Assembly (NCBI RefSeq): GCF_040712315.1
Contig: NC_134015.1
Location: forward strand, 45,405,464 to 45,469,463
Source of the DNA: Castanea sativa
Taxonomy: Eukaryota > Streptophyta > Magnoliopsida > Fagales > Fagaceae
Direction of reading: 5' to 3'
Length of the DNA stretch: 64,000 nucleotides
A model generated the notes under the pieces. It was not told the origin of the DNA. It did not search any database and saw nothing but the letters and a program-made list of their open reading frames with translations. Position 1 is the stretch's first letter. Each line of letters starts with the position of its first letter. Below are positions 44,481 to 56,092 of the stretch, piece by piece. A program made the position numbers and the translations under genes.

Positions 44481-46673
44481 TCAGGCATCAGGGTCGTCTT
44501 GAGCAGGCTTGGTTGAGGCGTCGTCTTCAACGTTGACGTCTTCAGAGCTAGTCTGAAGAAATGAACTGGAAGCACCTCCTAGTTGAAGGACGATGGGGCT
44601 GAAATCAACTTCTGGAAACTTTTCTTTCGCCTCCATGCGAAAATCCTCAAATCCAGCTGCATAGTTGGCGTCCAGAAGGTCGGTGAATGGCTTCGAAGCC
44701 TTGAATTCGTCCACAGCTTCATCCTTCGCCCTCACAAGGGAGTTGCTTAGCTCGTCGATTTTCCTTTGAAAGTGGTCAAGATGAGAGTCTTTCTCCACTA
44801 TGTCGGCCTTCAGCTCCTCGACGAGGTTGAGCAAGCCCTTGGCCTCGTCCTTAGCCTTGGCAGCCGTCTCAGCCCAACCCTTGCAATCGTCCTTGACCTC
44901 CTGGATCCTCCTCTCCAACAGTAGCCTCATCCTGTCCAGCTCGTGGCTTGGACGCAGCTATAAACTTGGACATGGCCTGCACAAGCAAATAAAAGTTTTC
45001 TTATTAAGCAAAGTCAACAAGCATAAAAGCAAAACTAATGACGAGAATAGATTCATATCACTTACCTTGAAAAGATTGTGGACACCTGAGTGTTCAAAAT
45101 CTTTCAAGGACATGTTATAGCATGCAGCCACGTCCTCGTCAGACACTGCTTGTTGAAACCTCTCCCAAGCCAAACCCTCACTCTCAAGAAGGTTAGGCAC
45201 GACGTCAACGGGAGGCTGGGACGAGGTAGGAACAATGGTTTTGGACGGAGGAGGATGAACAGGCTCATACGACTCCACATCAACGATCTGGACGGACGGC
45301 GATTGAGGAGGAAGAACAGGGACAGCGGGAGAGACGACCCCAGTCTTGGACGACTTCCTGTGCTTGGCTCTCCGGCTGGGGAGGTTTTCAAGGTTGATAG
45401 CCTTTGACAGGCTTCTCTTATCACCAGCAGCAGGACGAGCCCTTGTCTCGGAGTCTTGCTTAGCACGCTCGTCCGCGACTCCCTTGCCCTTGTTTTCCTT
45501 CATACTAGCCATCCCTAAAACAAATAACAATAACAGGTATGGGTGAATAAGTTAACAAATCTATCTAAGATGACAAAAATAAGAAAATAATAAAAAAGAG
45601 GAAATTCAAGACGAGAACTCACGTCGACGAACTGTGATTTCGTGGGCTAGTGCTTCCGGAGAGAGCTCTAGGCCAAGTCCCCAAGTCGCAAGACACTGCA
45701 GGGTGACCAAAGAGTGGAAGTCCCTCTCTGGGTAAAGACGAGCCTTCTGAACGCGTCCTAGATAGAGCTTGTTCAACGAAGGCCTTCTAACACCTGCAAT
45801 AAAGACGAGGAGTTTAACATAGAAAGATGTATAATAAAGGTAATGTTACGGTAGTGGTAAGCATACCTTCAGGACGAAGGTTCCCTATGTCTCATGTATA
45901 GGGGGGAAACGAATCCCTGCTCAACTCAATAGGGCGTCCTGCCCAAAAACCGGAGACGAAGAAGAACTCCGTCTTCTAGCTCCTATCTGAAGTAACCAAA
46001 GATTTAATAATCCTACAATCTTTTCTCCCGTCGTGAACCGATAGAAGCCACAAGATTGACTAATTTCGTAGGTTTATAGCAAAAAGGAATTCGGTCCCAC
46101 GATAAAAGGACAATCCCCTTCAAAAACCTCTCTCCACAAAACTTGCATAGAAACGACTAGTCTCCATGCATTAGGATTTAGCTGACACAAACCTAAACCT
46201 AACCTACTAAGTAACTCCTTGGCAAAAGCATTAAGAGGTAGCCTAAGACCCCCTAGAAGATAGGCTTCATAAACCCCAATGCCAAAGTGAGGTTGGCAAC
46301 ACCACTCACCACGGACGGCTAATCTAGGATTTAGCTCGTCTGGGATTTGGTACCAGCTTATAAGGGACGCTAACTTCCTCTCGTCCGTCTTGGCCGGAAC
46401 CCCTACAGCACAGTTGTATACAGTCTCAACCTCGTCCATTCTAGTGGGCGAGGGTGCGCTAGAAGGACCAGCCCCAGACCCAGACCCTACCCTCGTCCTA
46501 AGTTCTTCCTGGAAAACTTCGAAGGGAACCCCAGGAACCCCAGAAACATACTCGTCTGTGGTATTACCACTGCTTCTACTGTCACTACTAGAACCACTAT
46601 AGCTAGTTGTGTTACGATATTCATCTATCTCCCTATCAACACTATTGCTAGACGAAGAGAAACTTTCGGACAT
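44481..46673 (-). pseudogene. Antisense spliced gene inside the Tat element (gypsy-type transposon-domain and coiled-coil protein)
   Basis: Proposed exons: 46673-45867, 45793-45623, 45514-45066, 44976-44481. All three introns have GT donors (GTATGC, GTGAGT, GTAAGT) and AG acceptors after T-rich tracts (TTTATTGCAG, TTGTTTTAG, GCTTGTGCAG). I place the start at MSESFSSSSNS (46673). The N-terminus is Ser-rich; then comes a block WYQIPDELNPR, HFGIGVYEAYLLGGLRLPLN and LNPNAWRLVVSMQVLW, typical of the family Pfam calls putative gypsy-type transposon. Exon 3 holds a basic RRAKHRKSSK patch, and exon 4 a long Glu/Lys-rich coiled coil with acidic tail. Exon 1 is broken by a stop at 46076, single-base losses in homopolymers near 46085-46020, and two stops near 45990 and 45893; exon 4 has a frameshift near 44950. 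Extra antisense ORFs are known in Tat elements; their role is not known. Confidence 0.72.
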
Positions 46674-46830
46674 TTTGGAAATATAAGGGAAACCTAAAGA
46701 CAAGCGTAGAGAAAATACCTGGCTCTAGACGAAAGAAACTAGGGACGCTGGAATACTCCTAGACGAGGCGATGGACGAGAGATGTCAAACGAGAGAATTT
46801 GGAAAATGGAGAGGGTAGGGGAGGAAATCC

Positions 46831-46840
46831 ACTATTTATA
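46831..46840 (-). promoter_or_regulatory. TATA box of the antisense gene
   Basis: On the minus strand TATAAATAGT lies about 160 bp before the ATG at 46673. That gives a 5' UTR of about 130 nt if transcription starts 30 bp downstream. It is a textbook plant TATA and sits in element-internal DNA, outside the LTR. Confidence 0.65.
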
Positions 46841-47050
46841 GGTGTTGAAAAGTAAAACCCAAAACGAAATGACCAATCAGGAAGAACCATGTGGCAGCCT
46901 CCTCGAAAACCCAAATCGACGCAACGGTTAACCTAGGTAAATAATGACACGTGACATAATCTGGGGCCTTTGGAGCCTCGTCCTCTACTTTGAAACACAT
47001 AGAATAATATGTTGGAACGATTCCAGAAACCAAAGAGCTTTGGACGACCT

Positions 47051-47066
47051 TAGAACAGGGGGCAAC
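47051..47066 (+). promoter_or_regulatory. Polypurine tract of the Tat element
   Basis: TAGAACAGGGGGCAAC directly precedes the 3' LTR. Confidence 0.65.
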
Positions 47067-47729
47067 TAATAGGGAGCTGATTTAGCCTATCTTTGTCTCG
47101 TCCATACAGGTCGTCCATGACCTACCTACCACTGTAAACACCCTCAGAAACTTGCCTACAATTACCTCGTCCAAGGAAGAAGAGTTCTGGACGAGATAAG
47201 CACCACCAGTGATGCACTCGTCCAGAGTACCGACAGCCTCATCCTGAAGGAGTGACTGTTAGACGAGGCAGCCTCTGCGCGTGTACCAAAGCACACCCAA
47301 CTAAGGAACTCCAGGACGAGGGTATCGTACTTAGGAAAATCTCCGAATAAGATGTGATGATCCCTTATCCCACGCATAACCGCCAGGTATCCGTTGTGAA
47401 ACAAGAGCATAACTTCCAAACGGTTATGCAAGTTACGTTTGATTTCTACCTCTCCTTGAATCCAGGAGAAGTTCCAATTTTGATAACTGCCTATAAGAAC
47501 ACTATATAAAGGCTGTTTCAGACAAGGCCAAGGTATGTTCAATTTTTACTCCAAAAAAGTTGGAACTCAGATAAGATAGAGAGAAAAACTAACTTTGCCA
47601 TTGGAGGATTTTTGGCCGGCAGCCCCGGTCGCCTTTGATTCGCTTTTCTTTCTTTTTCAGGCCGCAGGGAGAACCAGTTGTCCTTTGAAGTCCGGAGCAT
47701 CCAGCCTACTGATCTTCTTGGCATCATCA
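47067..47729 (+). repeat. 3' LTR of the Tat element
   Basis: Near-identical to 37617-38278. Its first bases read TAATAGGG, so the terminal TG has changed to TA. It ends CATCATCA and is followed by TSD GAACC. TATA box CTATATAAAGG lies at about 47503. Confidence 0.92.
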
Positions 47730-47734
47730 GAACC

Positions 47735-49480
47735 AGTTATATAAAATGTAATTTTGCTGCAATACTTGTGCATATATACAATTTATTATAGCTTATGTAA
47801 AAAGATTTTTTTTTTTATTTTATTTCTTTGCATTTCTTGAAGATAAAAAAAGAGAGTAAATGGTGATTGTTGTGTGTGAAGAGAAAACACTATTAAAAAA
47901 TAAATATTTTAATAAAATAAAGTACAAAATGGATAATCAAATGTGGGTATTTTGAAAAATAGTTAGTTAAAATCGTAGTTATTAAACCCGAATCAGTTAT
48001 TGACTTGAATTATGAGCTAGGTCATTGGATTTAACAAATCCAGCCAGGTTAATAAAACCCAATCGGGTCACATGGGTTGCTTAAAACCTACCAGGTTGCA
48101 CCAATTTTGACTGAGTCACATACTTTTTCAATCCAATTGATCACCCGATCTAGTCAATGCGCAGGGTCACCGGTCTAACCAGCCAGGCCAGGCCGGGTTT
48201 AATAATAATGCTTAAAATAGAAAAAGTAAATTATTTTTTTCTAAAATAGATAGTAATTTTTGCACAAGTTACATGCTTGAATGCTTTTATAAATAAAATG
48301 TATGCATCTTCCTCACAATGCAAGAGGAATGATACATTTATAGAATCCACATAGTGTGAGAAGGTGGATACATATATTTGAGTATGATAAAATTATTAAT
48401 ATTAATGGGAAGTAAATGGGTTACTTAATCCAAAAGTCTTTAATACTTATCTAATCATTAACAATTGATTTGTTTGTTTGAATGATTGAGACTCGTGATA
48501 ATTAGATTAATGTGTTTTGGGATTTGGACTACTTTAAAAATCAAATAGGTTGCGAATTACAGATTTCCACTCAATACAACTAGTAGGCCAACATATTTGA
48601 TTTGGCCAACATATCGTAGAATTATTTTATTGGATGAACTAAACATAAGTGGCAAACTTATATAGTACTTAACAGAAAATATGGACGAGTGAGCTATTGA
48701 CGCAAACAAAATATAATTTTACTTCGTAAAATTTAAACCATGAAATTTCAAAATATAAAATTTTTATACTTTTAAATTTTAGGGGTGTAATTTGACGTTT
48801 AGCCTAAATAGAATAACAATATCTTTTAATTTTAATTGTAATAAAGGGAAGCAAGTTCCCCCACAAAACAACCTATTAAGGTCGCAAACAATCAAAGAGA
48901 ATAAAAGGGTTTGAAATTGTAACATATTAAACCAATAACTTTCTTCTTTGTGAATCATAGGGCTAGTCTAGAGTCTTTTATTTATTTATTTATTTATTTA
49001 ATTTTTAAGTCTAGTCTAGAGTCTACACCAAATTTTGGTCACCATTGATGTGAAGGCAGCAAGAGAAATGGTGTATATAATGTGGCTTCCTAGTTTCCAC
49101 TGTGCAAATCAATTAGTGTATTTATATACATACATATATAAACCTAACTTAGCTATGACTTTTAAAAGTTTGGTGACGATGAGGTCAAAGTCCATCTTTA
49201 AGAATTGATTTCCACGACTCTTTCTCTCTCTCAGAGTCACAGTATAATTCCAGATTGCTGCCATAAATGGTGGGCTACTTCCACGTTTCCAAATGGCCCA
49301 AAATCAATACATTGACTTTCATTCCTATTCTATTAAATTGAGTTTCATTCATCTGCAATGTCGTGGGAAAAAAAAAAAAAAAAACTCATATAATCCATTG
49401 CCTAATTTCCCACCATAATGGTCAACATGGTTTTTTTTTTTATATATAAAACCAAGCATGCTTCCATAAAAATTAAAAAA
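47735..49480. other. AT-rich intergenic region with a MITE-like patch
   Basis: No gene. The segment about 47977-48210 begins TTATTAAACCCG and ends CGGGTTTAATAA, an inverted pair enclosing GC-richer DNA ('gggtcacatgggttgc', 'ggtcaccggtctaacc'). This is a common plant repeat type, although I see no clear target duplication. The rest is AT-rich. Confidence 0.45.
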
Positions 49481-50798
49481 AAACATGGTTGAAAGTTTCA
49501 CTCACTTTCTTATATGTTTTATTTTTTTCCCTTACTACACAAATTTATTTATTTATTTTGACAAAAATAGTGTAAAATATAAGGGCAATAATTTGGTGGA
49601 CCTCATAACATGTTGTTTGGTAAGATACAAGTCCAAGAGATTAAACAAGAATTTTTCTTGGTCTCAAGAAAAAAAAAATAAAGAAAAGAATTTGTCTTGG
49701 CTTCAAAAAAGAGAAATAGAATTTGTCTTGTTTCTAAAAAAAAAAAAAAATTGTCTTGGGAGAATTACTTGTCATTGTTGCCTAAAATGCCAACTTGCCA
49801 ACTTGCCATTGAATTTTGAAATTTCGAACCCTTTGGTCATGGTCCACATTTCAGCCTTCAGCGTCTTTCCTTCTCGGAAAATAATAATAATAATAATAAT
49901 AAAATCAATGGCTTTAGTACTAAGGACCCAAATTGGTTTGTCTATACTCTGTGGGGCTTTCCTCCCACGTAGCAAAAAGTGACACGTTACCCCGTGAGAT
50001 GGTACATTCTGTTCTGATAATTTCTACTTTTCAAAATTTATTATTATTTTTGTAAATTACATTAAAAAAATTTCAAAATTTAATCTTATTTCAAACCAGT
50101 CGCTAACTCCAACAATGTACAGAATAGTTAAATAAAAATTAAAAATACTTATTTTGTTTAAAGATTTATGACTTGACTTTAAAAAAAATGTATAACTTGA
50201 AAATGAATGAAAATAAGTAATTTCTTGTTCAATATAATGGATTGGAAAAATTCTTTTTCTTTCATATTATTGGTTCCACATAACACATCCCGACGTGGGC
50301 TATTCTATAGTGATAACTTCAAATAATACTTATTTGCAATTAAATCTACTATCCACCACCAATCTAATTAATGTTATCTTGATAGTAGATCTATAAATTA
50401 CATTCTTATATCCTCCATCATTTAGAAGGTTACTAAAGTAATGATTGTATGTAATGTATAAATTTTATTCTTACAATATAAAACAATTAGAAGAAAATCT
50501 AATGTTATCGAAATTTTTTGAAATAGAAATTTAAATTTCTTAAAACTTAGTTAATAGAGTTTTTATTTTACCTAAAATTGAACTCAGTGTTGTCGAGTCA
50601 TTCCACATCGGTAAGGTATGATATTGAGAAGGGATTTATCACTTGCTCCACGACACTAATAACCGCATACAGTTTTGGTGTTGGCATGTAAGTTTCCCCT
50701 ATATATATAGGAGTGTGTGTGTGTGTGTGTGTGTTTCTCAAAAAAAAAAAAAAAAAAGAAGGTTATAGTTAGATCTGTACCGTGTGTAATACATTAAT

Positions 50799-51008
50799 CC
50801 ATTATGATAGTTTCAAATAATAATCTAATACCTATCTATATGAATTTTCTTTCTAATGATGCCATAAAAGATGAAGTTTAATAAAAGTCATTTAAGATCC
50901 AACCATTATGATAGTTCCAAATAATATTCTAATACCTATCTATATGAATTTTCTTTCTAATTATGCCATAAAAGATGAAGTTTAATAAAATTCATTTAAG
51001 ATCCAACG
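50799..51008. repeat. 104-bp tandem duplication
   Basis: Two consecutive units beginning 'ccattatgatagtt' and containing 'ctaatacctatctatatgaattttctttcta' are about 95% alike by eye. Non-coding. Confidence 0.8.
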
Positions 51009-52366
51009 TATATGATAATTTAAAAAAAAAAATTTCAAAAGTCTTTTAATTGTAAAGTTTTTTAATCATTAAATAGACTCTATCCAAACTCTAAAAGAAA
51101 ACATTCGGAATGACCCATCGTTGATATCATATTATGATGGTTGTAAATAGCAGTATTATTATTCATGATTAATAGATGAACAATGAAACTGTGAATTTAG
51201 AATTTAACAATTCAAATACTAAGTTTAAACTACAATGACACATATACAGAAGACTCCAAATATTGGAACATATTTCTTCTACCATTTTCATTATTTAATT
51301 AAAACCAAAGTTTCAAAGATAATTCCAATTCAATTAAACCCAATACATATATACATATGAACGTAAAGAATTCCAAAAATCAAAACAACAATCTCCAAAA
51401 GTCTCTGTCTAATACAATCATTATTTTCTTTTTTCTTTTTTTCAGATGGTGCGTTCTTTAGTTCTTTTTCCTTTTATGTTTCATTAAACTTTTTCTAATT
51501 GATCAAAATATCTCTCATATATGTTAACATTAAATCTGATAAGAAAACTCTACATATGTATTTTTTTGAAGGCGCTCCAAGAACAAAAATCAATGCAAGA
51601 GACTGTACAGCAAAATGGTGTTAGAAGAATAATCCAAAAAAAAAAAACTATTTAAAATATAATATAGGAATGAAAAACCAAGTTGAAATTGTAACAAATA
51701 ATCCCTAAAAAAAACTATTTATAATATAATATAGGGTTATGAATTCCTAATCAAATTTGGTTATATAATTTTTTTTAAAGGATGAATATGTTGGTAGAGT
51801 CCATTTGATGTAAAATTTAAATCCTGTTGAAATTAAAAATGATACATATTTGTTGAGTCTCATTTGATATAATTATAGAGTTTAAACCCTATTGAAATTA
51901 TAATTTCTAATCAATGTTAATATAAAAAAAAGAAAAAAAAGAAGAGAAATAATTTATTTCATTAACGTTAAAATGAAAAAAAGAAAGAAGAGAAAGTATA
52001 TATTTCATCAACGTTAATATGATAGATTTTTTTTTTTAAATGTCATCAACATAGAAATTATCAAATTAATGGAGATATATTCTATTTTTTGGGATAGATT
52101 TATGTTAATTGAGTTATTATATATTTTGTTAGGATTATCTAAAAATTCCCTAATTAGGTGATAATTTAGATCTCCTTTAAGTATAGTGTTTGTATGGCAC
52201 CCAAAAACTAAATTTAATTTTAAAAAAAGAAATTTAATAATTTTTCTATAATTTGGTGCTATAAAATCGAAAGAATTAAATTGAATTAAATCAAATTAAT
52301 AAACATAAGTAAAAAATGCTGATGTAGAAAATTATGGAGTGGTCAATTAAAGTTCAAAGGCTTCAG

Positions 52367-52420
<54 letters not shown>

Positions 52421-53407
52421 CGAAATTTCTTTGACATTTATCTCAAAATATATATTATATAACGAAATATCTTCTGAATGGGCATAGAATATTTCCTATT
52501 GAAAATGAAAGCAGCCCAGTCGTGTTTTCATACAAAACAACAAAAAGGGGAGCCAAAAACAGATTAAAGCTCTTTTAAATTTCAATGATTCAAACTTCCC
52601 TTGCCGTCATTCTATGCCTTAATTAAGATGCATGGTCATTCAAAAAAGTGCAGACCAAAATATGCTCCACTGCATCAATCTTTAGATTGTGGTCCGTGGA
52701 CCAAGCCAACAACGTAATCATCGTGTTAAAGTTCTTTTATATTCTGTTTTTATAAGCCATTAATTTTCTTACCCCCAAATTTTGATTGTAGAAAATTGAT
52801 ATACATTCTAATTCTAACACCAGTTTTACAGTCCTACACTACTTATTCTTCTTCTTTTTGGTGAGTTATTAAGCCTAGGCCATAGCTAAGTAAAAGGAGA
52901 ACAAAAACCTACCCTAAAATCTAAAAAAGCAAAAAAATTTCCTGATATTTTTACTTATATAAAATTAATTTTGTTCTAACTATAAATCTTTATTTTGTCA
53001 TCATAAAAAATTATTTTTAAAAAATGTGAGGCACACCTTACTAAAAAAAATATTAAAGAAAATTATCTATGAATCGAAACAATTTTTATTACAACTTATT
53101 AAAATGATATTATGAGTGCTCTTCAAAAAAAAAAAAAAAAAGAAGAAGATATTATGAGTGGTGTATAAAGATCTATTACTTTTTATTTTTATTTTTTATT
53201 TTATCTCCCTCCATTCACACTTCATCCCTTGAAAAAATTGTGAAAAAAATTGTATCCTGAATTAAAAATTAAAGTTTTCTTTTATGAAAATTCGTCAAGA
53301 AAGCATTTATTAAGAAAGCATTTATGCATACTCTTGTGCTGTCCTTCACCAGATATGTTCTTCTTTTTTTTTTTTTTTAATTTTGGGGATTTTTTTTAAA
53401 GAGAAAT

Positions 53408-53572
53408 ATTATGTATACGACGTTTTATCATACTTTCACAACAAATTATATATGACAGGTTGTTATAGGTTGTTATTGATGGAAAAAATGTGATTTTAGC
53501 GGTAAATTTAAATTTGAACTAATAACAATTTCCAACCTATGATTTGTTGTGAAAATATTATGTACGAATATT
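53408..53572. mobile_element. MITE copy, related to the one at 11940-12967
   Basis: Inverted ends 'tttcacaacaaat' (about 53434) and 'atttgttgtgaaaat' (about 53541) with further pairing outward (tgtatacgacgtttta against its diverged complement). About 165 bp, no ORF. Confidence 0.5.
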
Positions 53573-54229
53573 TTTATTTTTTATTTTTATGATTCGTGTC
53601 TGTTTAGGAACAACTTATCTAGTTTTTTTGTTGAAAGCTTTTTGAATAAAAGGTATTTTATTTTTTTGAGAAAAGGTAAAAGTTAAACTCATATAAAGCA
53701 AGTAGATGATTCACGTGGGACCTGTAAATAGTATAAAAATAAACATCTACAAATAGTAGAAAAATAAACAAAAATTAAATAAAATAAGTAAGTGATTCAC
53801 GTGAGAATCACAAATAGTAAGAAAATAAACACAAATAATATAAAAAATAAGCAATAAATTAACATATACTCTAATCTCAATTCAATAAACAGAGAGTGAA
53901 CAACATGTTTCTTTCTTTTTATATTTATTTACTATTTTGTAAACCCGTCATAATAATAAGATAACTACTAGAGTTGGAATTACCTTATCTGTATTTTTTT
54001 TAAAGATTTATTTAGATAACTTTCTATAAAAAAAAAAAAAAAAAAAGAAGAAGATTTATTTCGATAAGAATAATGTCCTTGTTTCTTTACCTCCTTGGTT
54101 TCCCAAAAAAAAAAAAAAACCTTCTTGGTATTTTCCTATTTGGTAAAAAAAAAAAAAATACATAGTAAAATATTAAATACCAAATCCCAGGACTCTGTAC
54201 GTATGAATCTAAAATATAAATTCATAAAG

Positions 54230-56092
54230 CACAAACACTAAACCAAAGCTCAAAAACAACAATTACAACTTTACAAGCACACCATCCCACCACCAACCAA
54301 CCAAACTTGAAAGTTGAGAAGAAACCAAACAGAAGAATTTTTCAGAAACCAAAATCCCATCTCTCTCTCTCACAGAGCTTTTTATTATACACAGATTCTA
54401 TTCCCTTTCCTCTCTGCCCATTAAAATTCTCTAGCCTTTACTCACGTTTAATAATATATATATTTTTTTTGTTCACAAACGAAAAGGCTTTCCCAGATTT
54501 CGTTTTTCCAGCGGAAGTGGTTTTTCTCGTGATTCTCAAGCTTTTCCTAACGGTTTCCCATACCCGGATCTTGCTCCTGCTATTCGGGTCATTCCAGGTT
54601 GGTCTTTTTTTATATAAAAATCAGCTTGTGTTTGGTTGCTCAGTTAGGATTCTGTAGTTTAGAAGGAAATTGTTTTCCTTGCTTCAAACCCAGCAAAGAA
54701 AGTGAAAAACCTTTACTCAGTGGAGGTAAATTCTTGGTACTACTGTTTTGCTTTGATTTGGGTTCCAAGTTTACTCTTTTGTTTTGTTTTTTTTTTTTGT
54801 TAGTTTTCTTTACAATCTATAAGAAGCTGTCACTTATTGAGTTCTTCAAATTATGTATTATTGAAGTAAAAGTAAAGATTAGATTTTTAAAAAAATTAAT
54901 TGGCCTGCTGGGTTCTAAGTGGTTTGAAATTTTATTTTATTTTTGGTTTTTGAATTAAAGTTGCTGTTGGGTTCTTGTGCCATGTGTTTGTTTCTCAAGT
55001 ATGTACTTCAAAATTGAAGCTATAATAGTATAGGTAATTACTAAGACAAAAATAATGATTGGATATATTATTTTTTTTATAATTTTTGAGCTAACTTAAT
55101 GGCTGAGTATTTTGTTGTTGGTCATTTTGTACTGTGTCTTTCAATGTAAGCAAGCCCCAGTTTTTTTTTCTTTGTCTTAATGAGGATACAATTACCTGGG
55201 GTAATGGGTTTCTGAGATTTAATTAAGAGATTTGGGTCTAAGTCAAAATGGGCACAAGGTTACATAATTTGTGGAGTAATGGCATGACTTAATTTGTGCT
55301 TGCTCCCGGGTTATAGGCTTTTTATCTAGGGGAGCACATGGTTGCTTGATTGGTAGAGTAGCTTGTAGAGGGTCATAAGGGAGAAACACATGGTTACTTG
55401 CTCATGATTTCACTCATATTATGTTTGAACAAGGGCGACTTGCTGGGTTTGGAAACGGCTACTTGCTGGGCTTGAGTGTATAATTTGCTTTTTTTGCGTC
55501 CAAAGTGAAGTGTTTTGCACCTGTGCGGCAGTGCTATACTGCTATTTAATGTTTCTTATTCAGGTTTTGGGATTACACAACACCAAGACCCCAGAGAGAG
55601 AGAGAGAGGGACAGCTTCTTATATAAGCTTCTGAAGTTTGTGATACTAGCAACTCTGGGTTGTGAGAAGATTACCTTAAATGAGCTTCAAAACTTTGTGA
55701 TACAATTACATTAGATAACAACTTTAGGTTGTCACTTGTGAGTACCACCCAAAAGTTCATAAGATATTTTCAACCTAAAAGTATGTATTCTTATATACTT
55801 TTTTCTCCATTAAATGCTACGTAATTAATTCACACTTGTATGAAATTTTACTGCTGCTATTATTTTGTTTTATCTTCCACAGAGTGTTCGTATTCATATA
55901 GTGCAATACTTAAACTTATCTTCCTTTTTATAAAAAATTTATGGCAGGTATTGGTTCCTTTCATGAGGGTCTCTGTTACTTTCGTGGAGGACTGGCAACT
56001 CAAAACTTGTTAGATAATGCAGATCAGCTGCCCTTCTTTCTTTGTTGCAGCGGTTTTTTTGGTGAATATACAGTCAGAAGATTGTAAATAAA
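54230..56092 (+). other. Promoter-proximal region and spliced 5' UTR of the DUF707 gene
   Basis: A CT-rich leader (about 54355-54440) suggests the transcript start lies near 54250-54350. Plausible splice signals within the leader are a donor at GAG|GTAAAT (54727), an acceptor TTATTCAG|GTTTTGGG (about 55563), a donor AAAA|GTATGT (about 55782) and an acceptor ATGGCAG|GTATTGG (about 55949). The ATG at 56093 then follows. The exact exon structure of the UTR is inferred and unsupported by transcripts. Open frames at 54307-54657 and 54599-54958 lie in this leader and intron and look incidental. Confidence 0.5.

Larger units (their letters stand above)
37617..47729 (+). mobile_element. Ty3/gypsy Tat-lineage retrotransposon, TSD GAACC
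   Basis: A 10.1-kb element with exact flanking repeats GAACC (37612-37616 and 47730-47734) and LTRs of 662 and 663 bp that differ at only about 15 sites by eye (about 2%). It is therefore much younger than its Copia neighbour, beside which it inserted (118 bp away). Plus-strand content is PBS-like site, gag, protease, RT, RNase H, a second RNase H, integrase. The second RNase H upstream of integrase is diagnostic of the Tat lineage. Between pol and the 3' LTR lies 3.5 kb with a spliced gene on the opposite strand, followed by a PPT. The element is visibly richer in GC and CpG than its surroundings and packed with TCGTC/GACGA words. Confidence 0.93.
49481..54200. other. Long AT-rich stretch with microsatellites and one tandem duplication
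   Basis: No gene is supported. Contents are AAT/TAA repeats (about 49881-49903), GT repeats (about 50716-50736) and TA repeats (about 52370-52420), with many A/T runs. A 104-bp tandem duplication starts at about 50799 and 50903. A MITE copy with CACAACAAAT ends is at about 53408-53570. The 165-codon frame at 49485-49982 is built of homopolymer runs and has no domain. Confidence 0.55.

Noticed and set aside
44089..44481. Minus-strand frames in the Tat spacer
   Set aside because: Short, no domain, overlapping tandem repeats; the antisense gene ends at 44481.
47977..48210. hAT element with TTATTAAACCCG ends
   Set aside because: The inverted ends are suggestive but I could not align a target-site duplication; kept only as a note on the intergenic region.
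49485..49982. 165-codon plus-strand frame
   Set aside because: Composed of Lys/Ile/Phe runs from homopolymers and an AAT microsatellite, with no motif.
54307..54958. Two plus-strand frames before the DUF707 gene
   Set aside because: They lie in its probable 5' UTR and first intron, are Phe/Leu-rich without a domain, and are better explained as leader sequence.
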